Assembly: GCF_010091945.1 (NCBI RefSeq) | Contig: NZ_WVIE01000019.1 | Location: 35,933 to 99,932, forward strand | Source: Myxacorys almedinensis A | GTDB taxonomy: Bacteria; Cyanobacteriota; Cyanobacteriia; Leptolyngbyales; Leptolyngbyaceae | Direction of reading: 5' to 3' | DNA length: 64,000 nucleotides | Part shown: piece by piece, positions 20,448-29,235 of the stretch | Layout of the letters: each line of letters begins with the position of its first letter | Numbering within the stretch: position 1 is the stretch's first letter | The notes under the pieces: generated by a model | The model's database searches: none | The model's input: the letters and a program-made list of their open reading frames with translations, nothing else | What the model was told of the DNA's origin: nothing | Program-made: the position numbers and the translations under genes

Positions 20448-21359
20448 CTAAATTAAATCAACAAATTTTCGTTCTACTTTACGAAAGTGCCAAACGCCTG
20501 TTGCTAGCAGAAAGGCAACCAATCCTAGAGAGAGCAAAAATCCAGGAATATAAAGCTGTGTTTCTTCGCTTAAAATTGCCCAACGAAATCCATTAATGAC
20601 GCCAACGATAGGATTCAGCGAGTAAATCAACTTCCACTGTTCAGGGACAACATTGCTACTAAAACCGACGGGCGAAATATATAAACCAAATTGCACAATA
20701 AATGGGACAAGTTGTTGGAAATCTCGGTATTTGACATTTAAGGAGGCTAACCAAAGTCCTGCTCCCATTGAAGTTGCCAGCGCAATCAAGATAAAGAGTG
20801 GCAAAGTAAGAATGCGCCAAGTAGGTACATAGTTATACCAAGCCATCAGCCCTAGGAGGATGATGCCAGAGATCATAAAATCTACAAGGGAAACAGCGAT
20901 CGCGCTGATGGGTATAATTAATCGAGGAAAGTATACTTTAGAAATCAAATTTGAGTTGCCAACTAAACTACCACTGCACATAGCAAGCGAGTTAGAAAAC
21001 AACTGCCAAGGCAGTATTCCAGAGAAAACTAGAATTGGGTAAGGAGAATTTCCTGAGGGCAATTTTGCCAAACTACTGAAAACGACCGTCAGCACTATCA
21101 TAGTTACAAGAGGACGAATTAGTGCCCACGCCATTCCGATTATTGTTTGCTTATAGCGTACTAAAATATCACGCCAAGCTAGGAAGTAAAATAGCTCACG
21201 GTAACGCCATAGATCTTGCCAATACTGGCGCTCTGCACGTCCAGCTTCAATGGTGAGTTGCGTTTTTTGGGAATGCGTCATTGTGATAGTAACTGAGTAG
21301 TTCTTGTAATGATTGAATTCTGTCTCTGTATAATCAAGCGACAACAAGTGGGCGTTCAA
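20448..21359 (-). CDS. wzm: Polysaccharide ABC exporter permease (Wzm-like, ABC-2)
   Basis: 303 residues. After a soluble N-terminus, YWQDLWRYRELFYFLAWRDILVRYKQTIIGMAWALIRPL is the strongly conserved ABC-2 coupling region. About six transmembrane helices follow, with SGILPWQLFSNSL and a C-terminal ERKFVDLI. An ATG at 21281 (MTHSQKTQL) would remove 26 residues that look unconserved and may be the true start. It forms the channel with the Wzt protein. The locus therefore exports a fully assembled chain by the ABC route; no Wzx/Wzy genes were seen here. Confidence 0.9.
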   Translation of the reverse strand: MNAHLLSLDYTETEFNHYKNYSVTITMTHSQKTQLTIEAGRAERQYWQDLWRYRELFYFLAWRDILVRYKQTIIGMAWALIRPLVTMIVLTVVFSSLAKLPSGNSPYPILVFSGILPWQLFSNSLAMCSGSLVGNSNLISKVYFPRLIIPISAIAVSLVDFMISGIILLGLMAWYNYVPTWRILTLPLFILIALATSMGAGLWLASLNVKYRDFQQLVPFIVQFGLYISPVGFSSNVVPEQWKLIYSLNPIVGVINGFRWAILSEETQLYIPGFLLSLGLVAFLLATGVWHFRKVERKFVDLI

Positions 21360-21406
21360 GAATTAAAAAGTATTATTTATTCAATTTATCTTGCTCTCAA
21401 CACTAG

Positions 21407-22291
21407 TTATCGATCGACCGGAGTGAAGAACTTGCTATTTTGGAGAAAAAAGTTGGGTACTTTTCGATTGAAACGATGCTTTAAGATTCTCATTCTGTTT
21501 AACAGAGGAGTCGCTATTTTCTGCCCCATTCTCATGCTTGATGCAGGCGCAGTAGAGACAGAAACTGGGGAAAGAGTTGGGGTGTTTTCAGTCCATTTAA
21601 TTAAGGCATAGTCACTCTGTTGAGGAGGCGTATGATTAATAGCAGCTACAGCAAGTCTTTCGGCTAAGATAAGTAGCGAAGCTCGACACGAGTTTACAAC
21701 ATAAACTCTAGATCTTACGATCGCTGGATCTGCGACTTCATACCACTTATTAACACCCCACTCAAACACCACCATTCGCTTCAGCCGAAAGCCATTTTGT
21801 TCAGAGAGCACTCTGAAATATAGTTCGGGACTAAACTGATAAAAGCCGTGACCAGACCAGTTATTGGTTGGGGTTTGAATGATCAAATGTCCTCCTACTT
21901 TGACCATTTCCATCGCATTTTTGATAGCAACGGGAAAGTTGAAAATATGTTCTAGCGTTCCGCCATCACACACGACACTAAACCGTTCTTTATAATTATT
22001 GGGGATAGGCAAGTTCATGTCATGTAACAGCGTTGCTCCTTCAAAATCTGACTTATCCATAGAGTCAACGCTTTGGGCACCTAACCCTAGAATAACGGGT
22101 TCGGCGCTTCCCATTGCTGTCAAGCAAACGCCAGGAGTAGGCGTGACCCGATCGAGGGATGCCTGCAAGGCAGGAAGATCGGTCTGATTAACAAATAATG
22201 TTAGTTTACCAAGGGTCAGCGTTTGGTCAAACTGAACACCGTCCTCATAGGCAGACATCAAAAACCTGGCTGTATTTAGATCGATTCCCAT
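21407..22291 (-). CDS. SAM-dependent methyltransferase-like protein
   Basis: 294 residues. The central part looks like a type-11 class I methyltransferase: DKSDFEGATLLHDMNLPIP, FSVVCDGGTLEHIFNFPVAIKNAMEMVKVGGHLIIQTPTNNWSGHGFYQFSPELYFRVL. The usual motif-I GxGxG appears degenerate (LGLGAQSVDSMD). The C-terminal ~70 residues are basic and low in conservation. It lies 47 bases upstream of the permease. Methylation of the non-reducing end is a known chain-length signal read by Wzt C-domains, so a capping role is possible but unproven. Confidence 0.68.
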   Translation of the reverse strand: MGIDLNTARFLMSAYEDGVQFDQTLTLGKLTLFVNQTDLPALQASLDRVTPTPGVCLTAMGSAEPVILGLGAQSVDSMDKSDFEGATLLHDMNLPIPNNYKERFSVVCDGGTLEHIFNFPVAIKNAMEMVKVGGHLIIQTPTNNWSGHGFYQFSPELYFRVLSEQNGFRLKRMVVFEWGVNKWYEVADPAIVRSRVYVVNSCRASLLILAERLAVAAINHTPPQQSDYALIKWTENTPTLSPVSVSTAPASSMRMGQKIATPLLNRMRILKHRFNRKVPNFFLQNSKFFTPVDR

Positions 22292-22337
22292 CGTCGTTTT
22301 TACCCTTGTCTGGAAAGTTTCAGTCCTCTGGATGCAC

Positions 22338-22787
22338 TTAACCTACAAATCGAAACTCTTTGGCACTATTAAACCCAACCATTCGAGATTGCTTTTGAGT
22401 AAATTCACTCACTGAGGGGTTGCCCTGTGCATTGATCACGCCGATCGCTTGTTGCCATAGTTCGGCGGGAGCCAGCGCCACTTGATAGCGATTGTTATCC
22501 AACCGGTGGATGTGATACCACTGCGTTTGCTGGCACTCATCGCACCAAAAAGCCTCTAACCATTCACCACTCAGCATCACAGTCGTGCGGGTTGAGACCA
22601 CCATCAGAGCATTGCGCCGACTGACGCCCCGTTGCTGCAATTGCTCAGCGCGATCGGCATAGAGCGAAAACTTTTGACTCACGCTATGAAGGTAGTTGCC
22701 ATGGAGGGGGCAATAGATCGCCCGCCGCTTAGAGCGCTTTCGATTTCGGTCACACCTTCTCTGCAATTCGACCTCCCTGATTGACAA
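22338..22787 (-). CDS. Conserved cyanobacterial hypothetical protein, possible zinc ribbon
   Basis: 149 residues, no named domain recognised. Two cysteine/histidine pairs, YCPLHG (about residue 25) and WCDECQ (about 80), are spaced as in a treble-clef or zinc-ribbon fold. The N-terminus is very basic (RRCDRNRKRSKRR), compatible with nucleic-acid contact. The rest is small and soluble. It is the last minus-strand gene before the PEP-CTERM region and has no obvious partner. Confidence 0.6.
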   Translation of the reverse strand: MSIREVELQRRCDRNRKRSKRRAIYCPLHGNYLHSVSQKFSLYADRAEQLQQRGVSRRNALMVVSTRTTVMLSGEWLEAFWCDECQQTQWYHIHRLDNNRYQVALAPAELWQQAIGVINAQGNPSVSEFTQKQSRMVGFNSAKEFRFVG

Positions 22788-23620
22788 ATCTCGGTAAAGG
22801 TTACGGTGGAGAGGCTGAGATCAAACGAGACCATCAAAGCCTAACTCCTTTAAGAAAACTTAATCTTCGGTTGTCTGAACTAGATAGAACTTCCTACGAA
22901 AGCTTTCGGATCAGGAAGAATTGCCTTTTACCTGCTGAACTTGACATACATAAAAAAACCGTAAAATTTCTGAATTTGGTTTACACATTCAGCATTCAGC
23001 GGCTAGTCGAACAGCGTTTTCCACTATGTATCATTCTGCTGGGGGCAATTTAGGTTCGCAAACCGAGCCAACACCGAATCTAGGATTCTGCTGAGGTGGG
23101 GAGATCTACGGACTCACGCGGCGATCGCTCTCCGTAACTTTGCAGATGCTATAATTTTCAATGAGGGGCAATGCCTGATTCTATCTAAAGTTGGGTTGCT
23201 GCTGTAGGTAAAACACTCCGTAAACGTATTGAAGCGTTATCATTCTCTGCCTGTGTTCTCCCGAAGGCAAGAGCAGCCACCCATGAGTGCGTGATACTGA
23301 GATTACAGCCTAGATCGGTCATTGAGCAGTAAACGCGGGTGAGGAACCCCTCGCAATTAAAAGGGTGTTTTGATATAAACTTTATCTAAGGATTTAAGTG
23401 CATTTCTGTCGTGGTGCTACTGAATCAAGTCGAGGCGTCTACGTAAAGGGTTCGGAATACTCTGACCATAGACGTTTAGTTTGTATGAAGCACAAGCGAC
23501 TTTAAGATCATCCTTGGGTATAATTTCGGTGTGCAATCAAGTGTAGTAGTTTTTACACATAAGTCAGTTTACTCAGGACTGCTCTACCACTATTGATCTC
23601 TTCCTGTAAGGTCTGTCCTG
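22788..23620. other. 833-base gap upstream of the PEP-CTERM gene
   Basis: No convincing gene. A 90-codon plus-strand frame starting at 22781 has no recognisable features and overlaps the promoter side of the 149-residue gene. A possible stem (CTCTGCCT with AGGCAAGAG, around 23,250-23,275) could be part of a small RNA or leader, but nothing matched a family I know. It presumably carries the divergent promoters. Confidence 0.4.
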
Positions 23621-24628
23621 ATGACACTAAAGAATACCCCTATTTCAAAGCGTTTAGGAAAGCGCCCAAGCTCTCCTGACGGCTGCATTTCCTATGCTGA
23701 GCGCGATCGGCAACCGGTGCCAAAACTTGCTTTAGGAGTTGCGATCGCATGGTTCGTTCAAGGGTTTGCTACGCCGGTTCTAGCCGCTAGTATGGCGTTT
23801 GGCAACGGTCAGATTCGGTTTGACAAAGACACCACTCTCGAATCAACCTTTTTGGTATCCCACGGTGCTTACCAATCAACCTTTGGCGTACTGAATCTAG
23901 ACACAAACGAGAAAACGCCTCTCTTAGTCGAAGTCAAACCTTCTGACGAGGCGGATACCATTTTTCGCCCGTCGAGCAAGACCAACAACATCGATACCCT
24001 AAAAGACTTCAGAGGAACTCCTGGAGACACAGTTCCTCAGCCCACGGCACAATTCACGTTTAAGGCAAACACCAACTACGCATTTTATTTAGAATCAACC
24101 TATAACGGGCGTCCGGTTGGCGAGGTGTACTCCAGCGATGTGCTCAATCCAGATCAGGAGCGGCAAGTTAGCTTTAGCGACGACAATATGTCTGCTCTAT
24201 GCCAAGGCGGCAGCGTTTTGTCATGGGATGACACTGGTGCCAAACTGGTGCGAGACAGAGAGCAGCAAGATCGCGACTACGACGATTTTGTGGTGCAACT
24301 TCGCAATACGGCATGCCCAGTCGGCGGCGGCGAACCGGCTGCCCCTGCTGAAACAGTAGCCGCATCGGGCGGGGCGCTACCTCCGGCAGGTGGCGGACGG
24401 CGGCTAGGGGGGCTATTGGGGTTGATTCCGCTTGGGTTGTTGGCGGCTTTACCGGGCGGCTCCAACAAGCCTAGCACCAAGGTCGGTGATGATATCGTCC
24501 TTCCACCGGGAACTAGACCCGATCCTCCAGGAAAGCCTGTTCCTGAGCCATTTACGATCTTAGGCTCAACAACTGCGATCGCGCTAGGGGCACTGGCTCA
24601 ACGGCGACGGTCTAAGAAGCGGCGGTAA
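23621..24628 (+). CDS. PEP-CTERM sorting-signal protein, cyanobacterial subclass
   Basis: 335 residues. A signal peptide lies at about 34-56 (VPKLALGVAIAWFVQGFATPVLA). The body has DUF4114-like features (REQQDRDYDDFVVQLRN, acidic Ca-binding-like loop). A glycine/proline-rich linker includes a second hydrophobic patch, GGLLGLIPLGLLAALPGG (about 264-281). The C-terminus VPEPFTILGSTTAIALGALAQRRRSKKRR (from residue 307) is the PEP motif, hydrophobic helix and basic tail of the exosortase sorting signal. The protein is exported, cleaved by an exosortase and moved to the cell surface or sheath. A convergent exosortase gene follows 110 bases later. Confidence 0.92.
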   Translation: MTLKNTPISKRLGKRPSSPDGCISYAERDRQPVPKLALGVAIAWFVQGFATPVLAASMAFGNGQIRFDKDTTLESTFLVSHGAYQSTFGVLNLDTNEKTPLLVEVKPSDEADTIFRPSSKTNNIDTLKDFRGTPGDTVPQPTAQFTFKANTNYAFYLESTYNGRPVGEVYSSDVLNPDQERQVSFSDDNMSALCQGGSVLSWDDTGAKLVRDREQQDRDYDDFVVQLRNTACPVGGGEPAAPAETVAASGGALPPAGGGRRLGGLLGLIPLGLLAALPGGSNKPSTKVGDDIVLPPGTRPDPPGKPVPEPFTILGSTTAIALGALAQRRRSKKRR

Positions 24629-24707
24629 GGCTCTGCCTGGTTAGAGATAGTTTATATGATAGATACTCAGATTTTGCTCTTCTACTCGCTTCCCATCATG
24701 CGTCTAT

Positions 24708-24740
24708 CCCTGCCCTCGAAACCGATGGCGGGGAATTTTT
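24708..24740 (+). terminator. Rho-independent terminator after the PEP-CTERM gene
   Basis: A short stem pairs CCCTGCC (24708-24714) with GGCGGGG (24727-24733), including one G-T pair, and is followed by AATTTTTA. It sits between the two convergent genes and overlaps the last codons of the exosortase gene. Confidence 0.6.
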
Positions 24741-25746
24741 ATGAATCTTGCTCGGTAGGCTGGGCATCTGCAACGGGGGGTTCAAGTTGCTCTAAAAACC
24801 CATAGCACACACCGCTAAACAGCAAAACTGCCACCATTGAAAAGATCTGTGAGCCGTCGCCGAGATGCCAATAGTCAAACGCGCTTTCGTTGGCTTGAGC
24901 AAACAAAACTGCCATTAGAGCAACTCGAATACCATTGACGAAAAAGGCAACTGCGATCGCGGCAATTGGAAGCAGTGATGCCTGAACCCATCCCATCGGA
25001 AATAGCATGGTAAACAGAAAAGACAGCGTTAGCAATTGCCAGATAGATTGAATACCAGAACATCCTGAATAAACATCAACGAATCCGGTAGGTAACATCA
25101 GTTTCGTTCCTTCTTGAATCACAGGAAAACCGGAATACCACAGCAGATTTCCTGATAAGGTTGCGGTTGCGTAGGATATATCAAACAATTCAGTAATTGT
25201 CGTCGCGGGAAGCATTAAAAACCCTAAAACAAGTAGCTCTCGCCAATAGGATTTGAGTTGAGAAAACCCAAAAGCAATTAACACTAGCCCCAATCCTGAA
25301 ACAACGGGAAAGAGCCGCAAAGCAGAATCATAGCTAACAGTTAAATTACTTCTATAAACAACCCAAAAGATAAACGCAAAACCAATAATATTTGCAAAGA
25401 TTTTATGCTGAAGTTTGCCCTTAAGTTGAAGAGAATTAATGGTGACAGGTCTGAGCGCATCGCGCTTTCGCCACATCATAAACCAAACCGTTGTATAACA
25501 GAGGACGTAAGGTTCTAAACCTTTGACTTGTCCTATGTTCCACACTAATCGTAGCTGTAATATTGTCAGGGCTGTTGCAGTTCCGAGCAGCAGCATTTTG
25601 GTGTGGCGCGAAGAGATCATGCTGGGTTTAAAAAGAGCAGAGGGGAAGCGTTGATACCATTCAACTTCTCTAAAGGTTTTCGGCTTTTCCGGACAATTTT
25701 TATACCCTTTTGTATCGCTTGGTCTGCCCTGCTGTCGCTCTGGCAT
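24739..25746 (-). CDS. Exosortase (cyanoexosortase A-like)
   Basis: 335 residues with about eight transmembrane helices. The transpeptidase-like catalytic residues are visible: Cys229 in VDVYSGCSGIQSIW, Arg274 in FFVNGIRVALMAV, and His294 in DYWHLGDGSQIFSM. This is the C/R/H arrangement of the exosortase/archaeosortase family. It recognises and processes the PEP-CTERM tail of exported proteins. The N-terminal 42 residues (start at 25746) are soluble and unconserved; the ATG at 25620 (MISSRHTKML) could be the real start. It faces its probable substrate gene tail to tail. No accessory EpsI-like gene is seen nearby. Confidence 0.9.
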   Translation of the reverse strand: MPERQQGRPSDTKGYKNCPEKPKTFREVEWYQRFPSALFKPSMISSRHTKMLLLGTATALTILQLRLVWNIGQVKGLEPYVLCYTTVWFMMWRKRDALRPVTINSLQLKGKLQHKIFANIIGFAFIFWVVYRSNLTVSYDSALRLFPVVSGLGLVLIAFGFSQLKSYWRELLVLGFLMLPATTITELFDISYATATLSGNLLWYSGFPVIQEGTKLMLPTGFVDVYSGCSGIQSIWQLLTLSFLFTMLFPMGWVQASLLPIAAIAVAFFVNGIRVALMAVLFAQANESAFDYWHLGDGSQIFSMVAVLLFSGVCYGFLEQLEPPVADAQPTEQDS

Positions 25747-26120
25747 GGTGTATCCGTAAGAGTGGTGTTCTCCACTTCACAGAAAACGCAGAGGGATCAG
25801 CCAAAAAATGTCAGTGATTTTGGGGAGCGATCGCTTGGCAAAAAACTAGCAACGGTACACGTCGTTTTCTACGGCACTGAGTTGAGATTTAGCACTACGG
25901 TAGACCGGAAAACCAATGCGGCTATCCCCATCAGCGTGTCAGCCCTGCCGCTTTTGCTGGTATAAGCACGGTGAACGTTTAAAACAGGTCAGGCAATTCT
26001 ACGGTTATTTTTTTGTTCAAAAGACAGACGTTTGTGCGGATGACAAGAGCAATCATACATTCGACGATAGAACGATTGAATCTCCGTAAGACAATTTACA
26101 GTTGATCAACCTGTATCGCT
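25747..26120. other. Gap between exosortase and response regulator
   Basis: A 374-base intergenic region with divergent neighbours. A 120-codon plus-strand frame (25603-25965) mostly antisense to the exosortase was not accepted. It probably holds both promoters; no specific box could be assigned. Confidence 0.4.
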
Positions 26121-26771
26121 ATGACCTTGGTACTAGAAAAAATAGAGAGTGAGCGTGGCTCAATATTATTAGTCGATGATGACGAAAATTTTATTGCACT
26201 GATGTCAGAATTTCTGTCGGTTCAGGGCTTTAGGATCGCATCTGCCACTAGTGGTAAGCGCGCTATCCAACTGCTCGATCGCATCAAACCTGACCTGATT
26301 ATTTCTGACATTATGATGCCAGAGATGGATGGCTACATATTTGCCCAAACCGTTCGCCAAGTGCCTGATATTAATTGGGTTCCTATCATCTTGTTGTCGG
26401 CGAAAGACCAAAGCTACGATCGCGTCCGAGGCTTGAGTGCCGGGGCAAATGTCTACATGGTCAAGCCGTTTGATTTGGATGAACTTGTCGCGCAAATTGA
26501 GTCAGCGCTAAGATCGTCCTACCTCATGCAACAACCGCGATCGCAGCGCACCGAATCGCGAATTCGAGTACCAGAGGGAATTCGCCTAACACCGACAGAG
26601 TTGTTAGTGGCTCAACTCGTGGCACAGGGCTTATCAAATATTGATATTTCTCAGCGCTTGAGTACGAGTAAACGCACGATCGAAAGCCACATTAGCCATA
26701 TGCTGAAAAAGACTTCGCTCAATAATCGGACGGAACTGTCACGCTGGATCATTGAGAACAACATGGAATAG
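26121..26771 (+). CDS. NarL/LuxR-type response regulator
   Basis: 216 residues. The receiver domain (14-130) has the acidic pair VDDDEN, phospho-acceptor Asp63 in LIISDIMMPEMDGY, the Thr/Ser strand ILLSAKD and Lys115 in MVKPFDLDEL. A LuxR-type helix-turn-helix at about 150-212 has LTPTELLVAQLVAQGLSNIDISQRLSTSKRTIESHISHMLKKT. It is a transcription activator or repressor controlled by phosphorylation. Regulators of this type are often found next to exosortase and PEP-CTERM genes in cyanobacteria, so the adjacent sorting system may be a target. No cognate kinase is adjacent. Confidence 0.9.
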   Translation: MTLVLEKIESERGSILLVDDDENFIALMSEFLSVQGFRIASATSGKRAIQLLDRIKPDLIISDIMMPEMDGYIFAQTVRQVPDINWVPIILLSAKDQSYDRVRGLSAGANVYMVKPFDLDELVAQIESALRSSYLMQQPRSQRTESRIRVPEGIRLTPTELLVAQLVAQGLSNIDISQRLSTSKRTIESHISHMLKKTSLNNRTELSRWIIENNME

Positions 26772-26787
26772 GAACCTGCATCTCGCA

Positions 26788-27114
26788 ATGAACAATCTCT
26801 TTGATCTACCCGCCCAGGGGTCTGCCACGGAAATAGTTGAGTCTTTAGTCAAGGGCAATCATGTTTTAGTTGAGCGGATTATTTCCATCGGGCACACCAC
26901 CCCTGCCGGAGAGTGGTATGACCAGCCGCACGATGAATGGGTTGTGCTGCTGCAAGGAGAGGCGCAGTTGGAGGATGAAACGGGAAAAGCGATCGCACTC
27001 TATGCAGGTGACTACTGCTTGATTTTAGCCCATCAAAAACATCGGGTTGCCTACACGAGCACCGAGCCGCCTTGTATTTGGTTAGCCATTCACGGAGCCT
27101 TATCCATTGCCTAG
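26788..27114 (+). CDS. Cupin-domain protein
   Basis: About 108 residues from the ATG at 26788 (MNNLFDLPAQGSAT), 16 bases after the response-regulator stop. An upstream in-frame ATG at 26752 overlaps that gene and was not preferred. The cupin motifs are HDEWVVLLQGEAQLEDE with GDYCLILAHQKHRVAYTS, giving the metal-binding histidines and glutamate. It is a single-domain small-barrel protein; substrate unknown. Its 3' end overlaps the convergent CNNM/CBS gene by 15 bases. Confidence 0.82.
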   Translation: MNNLFDLPAQGSATEIVESLVKGNHVLVERIISIGHTTPAGEWYDQPHDEWVVLLQGEAQLEDETGKAIALYAGDYCLILAHQKHRVAYTSTEPPCIWLAIHGALSIA

Positions 27115-28419
27115 CACGGCTTCGCTACCAGGAGCAACTAAGACTTTATCAACGCGGTTTCCATCCATATCCATCACCTCAAAGCGCAGCAAATCCCATT
27201 CAAAATAATCAGCGGCTTTTGGAATGCGACCCAGGTGCATCACCACAAAGCCGCCCAAGGTCTGATAACTGCCCCGCTGTTCTCCGGGCAGTTCTTTCTC
27301 TTCAATGTCGAGTAATTCTTTGAATTGGTAGATTGGCAGCATGCCATCGAGCAGCCAAGATCCATCTTCGCGCTGCACGGCTTGAGGTTCTGCCAGTTCT
27401 TCAACCGAGGGAATATCCCCTACGATCGCTTGCAATACGTCCGTCAGCGTTACCAATCCCTGAATCACGCCATACTCATCGACCACAAATGCGATTTGAG
27501 TGCCAGTTTGCTTAAACAGTTCTAAAACCTTGAGCGCACGGGTACTCTCTGGCACAAACACAGGCTGCTGCAAAGACGTTGTGAGATCAATTTCTTGCCC
27601 TGACATGGTTTTAACCAGCAAGTCATACACATGAACCACACCCAGCAAATTGTCTAACCCGCCATGACACACCGGAAACTTCGCATGGGAGCTTTCCATC
27701 ATGCAGCGACGATTTTCTTCAAACGAATCTTCTAAATCAAGCCAAACAATGTCCAAGCGTGGTGTCATCAGCGAGCTAATGCGGCGATCGCCCAACCGGA
27801 ACACCCGCTTCATAATGTCTTCTTCTGCTTGCTCAAACATGCCCGCCTCGGTGCCCTGCTCGATCATCACGCGGATTTCTTCCTCGGTCACTTGGGGGTC
27901 ATCAGAGGGGCGAAGCCCTAATAGTCTGACCGCTAGATTTGTGGAGGAACTGAGCAGATAAACGAGCGGTGCGGCGGCTTTTGCCATGAGGGCCATAGGC
28001 AAGGCTGCCCATGACGCAATCCGCTCTGGGGCATTGAGGGCAATCCGTTTTGGTACCAGTTCACCCACAATCAAGGTCAAGTAGGTGATGCTTAACACTG
28101 CAATTCCAAATGCGATCGCTTGACTATACGGTCTAAGCGTCGGGATGCCTGCAAAGAAGGGCTGTAGCCGAGTCGAAAGCGCCTGCTCACCAAAAGCACC
28201 CGATGCAATCCCAATCAGGGTAATGCCGATCTGTACAGTCGCTAAGAAATTATTCGGTTCTTCGGCTAACTTTAGGGCTGCTTCTGCTTTTTTATCCCCT
28301 TGATTGGCAAGCTGTTGCAAGCGGACTTTGCGCGCAGACACCACTGCTAACTCAGACATGACAAATAAGGCATTAACAAGGGTGAGAAGCAGAATAATAG
28401 ATAAGTCGGTGATGAGCAT
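27100..28419 (-). CDS. CNNM/CBS-domain hemolysin-family membrane protein
   Basis: 439 residues. An N-terminal CNNM (DUF21) domain has about four helices, with FVMSELAVVSARKVRLQQL and FLATVQIGITLIGIASGAFGE. A CBS pair follows (about 210-335: RRISSLMTPRLDIVWLDL, IAFVVDEYGVIQGLVTLTDVLQAIVGDI), then a C-terminal CorC/HlyC domain (QREDGSWLLDGMLPIYQFKELL, TLGGFVVMHLGRIP). Members are linked to Mg/Co efflux or membrane integrity rather than toxin activity. It is transcribed towards the cupin gene. Confidence 0.92.
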   Translation of the reverse strand: MLITDLSIILLLTLVNALFVMSELAVVSARKVRLQQLANQGDKKAEAALKLAEEPNNFLATVQIGITLIGIASGAFGEQALSTRLQPFFAGIPTLRPYSQAIAFGIAVLSITYLTLIVGELVPKRIALNAPERIASWAALPMALMAKAAAPLVYLLSSSTNLAVRLLGLRPSDDPQVTEEEIRVMIEQGTEAGMFEQAEEDIMKRVFRLGDRRISSLMTPRLDIVWLDLEDSFEENRRCMMESSHAKFPVCHGGLDNLLGVVHVYDLLVKTMSGQEIDLTTSLQQPVFVPESTRALKVLELFKQTGTQIAFVVDEYGVIQGLVTLTDVLQAIVGDIPSVEELAEPQAVQREDGSWLLDGMLPIYQFKELLDIEEKELPGEQRGSYQTLGGFVVMHLGRIPKAADYFEWDLLRFEVMDMDGNRVDKVLVAPGSEAVLGNG

Positions 28420-28488
28420 TCCTGAAACTGCCTAATTTCGTGGCGAATATATAACGGACTGTTTTAGTGTATCTAACGACAGGAATTC

Positions 28489-28532
28489 GTCATTAATCTT
28501 GAGTTAGGACGTCATTAATCTTGAGTTAGGAA
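28489..28532. repeat. Two tandem copies of a 22-bp sequence
   Basis: The unit GTCATTAATCTTGAGTTAGG plus two bases occurs at 28489-28510 and again at 28511-28532, nearly identical. It lies 70 bases upstream of the CNNM/CBS gene start. It could be a regulator-binding repeat or a replication slip; only two copies are seen. Confidence 0.7.
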
Positions 28533-28683
28533 CAGAAAGCTAATACCCGTAAAACCTCTCGGTCTGCGGCTCACCAACTCTTACCTTGCTCGACAGCAAG
28601 AGCGAGGGCAAACGTAATGCAGAACACAAAAGCAGCAAGCCTGAACCCAAAAACTTTGTGAAAATGTACGATTGACTGCTAAA

Positions 28684-28722
28684 CAAAGACCTCACCCGAT
28701 GAATAATCAGATGAGGTCTTTG
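28684..28722. terminator. Strong 11-bp hairpin, terminator or RNA end
   Basis: CAAAGACCTCA at 28684-28694 pairs perfectly with TGAGGTCTTTG at 28712-28722 across a 17-base loop. There is no long T-run, so function is uncertain. No flanking gene ends here, which suggests an unannotated small transcript. Confidence 0.5.
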
Positions 28723-28899
28723 CATTATCGAATAATCAACGATCCACTACTAGGTTGAGTTGCAAACGTCACAGCCTTACCGGGGTGCAAAAACGACAGC
28801 TACTGTCTCGCACGCAGTGTCTTGCACACAAAGACAACCAGCACGATGACAATTAGCAACTGGCTTCGTCAAGCTCTAACAGATCGCTCAAGTGATTGA

Positions 28900-29220
28900 T
28901 TAACGACTCCGACTTGCAACCGTCACCGGCTCCATGTCGTCATCATCAGGAGATTTCAAGCTGGGGAACAAGAAATGGTTTTCTTCGACATATTGAGCGC
29001 CAAACAGCCCCTTCTCAGCCCAAAAATATCGGTCGGTTGTATGCTCGTTGCGCTTCACGAGTAACAAAGCGGGTGGCAAAATTCCTTCAGCATGAATGAA
29101 CTTGCGAGCCGCTGTTACAGGTTTATCTTCGCCACACTCGATGCTAAACTGAGGAACGTTCTCGAGGATTCTCCGTCCTTCTTGACGTCGCCGACTCTTG
29201 CGCTTACGTCTCCTTGCCAA
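28900..29220 (-). CDS. DUF3155 family protein, conserved in cyanobacteria
   Basis: 106 residues. The N-terminus ARRRKRKSRRRQEGRRILE is extremely basic; the body KPVTAARKFIHAEGILPPALLLVKRNEHTTDRYFWAEKGLFGAQYVEENHFLFPSL matches DUF3155. Translation starts at a TTG (29218-29220), supported by a perfect AAGGAGG Shine-Dalgarno eight bases upstream (29229-29235) and by the conserved N-terminus. Function is unknown; the basic start suggests nucleic-acid or membrane-surface contact. Confidence 0.88.
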   Translation of the reverse strand: MARRRKRKSRRRQEGRRILENVPQFSIECGEDKPVTAARKFIHAEGILPPALLLVKRNEHTTDRYFWAEKGLFGAQYVEENHFLFPSLKSPDDDDMEPVTVASRSR

Positions 29221-29228
29221 ACCCCTTA

Positions 29229-29235
29229 CCTCCTT
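29229..29235 (-). promoter_or_regulatory. Shine-Dalgarno site that sets a TTG start
   Basis: AAGGAGG on the minus strand lies eight bases upstream of the TTG that begins the DUF3155 protein. This consensus spacing explains use of the rare start codon. Confidence 0.75.

Larger units (their letters stand above)
28420..28899. other. 480-base gap with a repeat and a hairpin
   Basis: No coding region supported. It contains a tandem 22-bp direct repeat and a strong hairpin, described separately, and may encode a small RNA. A 61-codon minus frame (28540-28725) was not accepted. Confidence 0.4.

Noticed and set aside
22781..23053. 90-codon plus-strand frame
   Set aside because: Overlaps the promoter side of the 149-residue gene; composition unlike a protein and no known match.
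23100..23340. Possible SRP or 6S RNA
   Set aside because: A fragment looks faintly like the SRP loop (GAAGG..GCAGCCA) but the paired flanks are missing.
25603..25965. 120-codon plus-strand frame near the exosortase
   Set aside because: Mostly antisense to the exosortase start, with no recognisable domain or ribosome-binding site.
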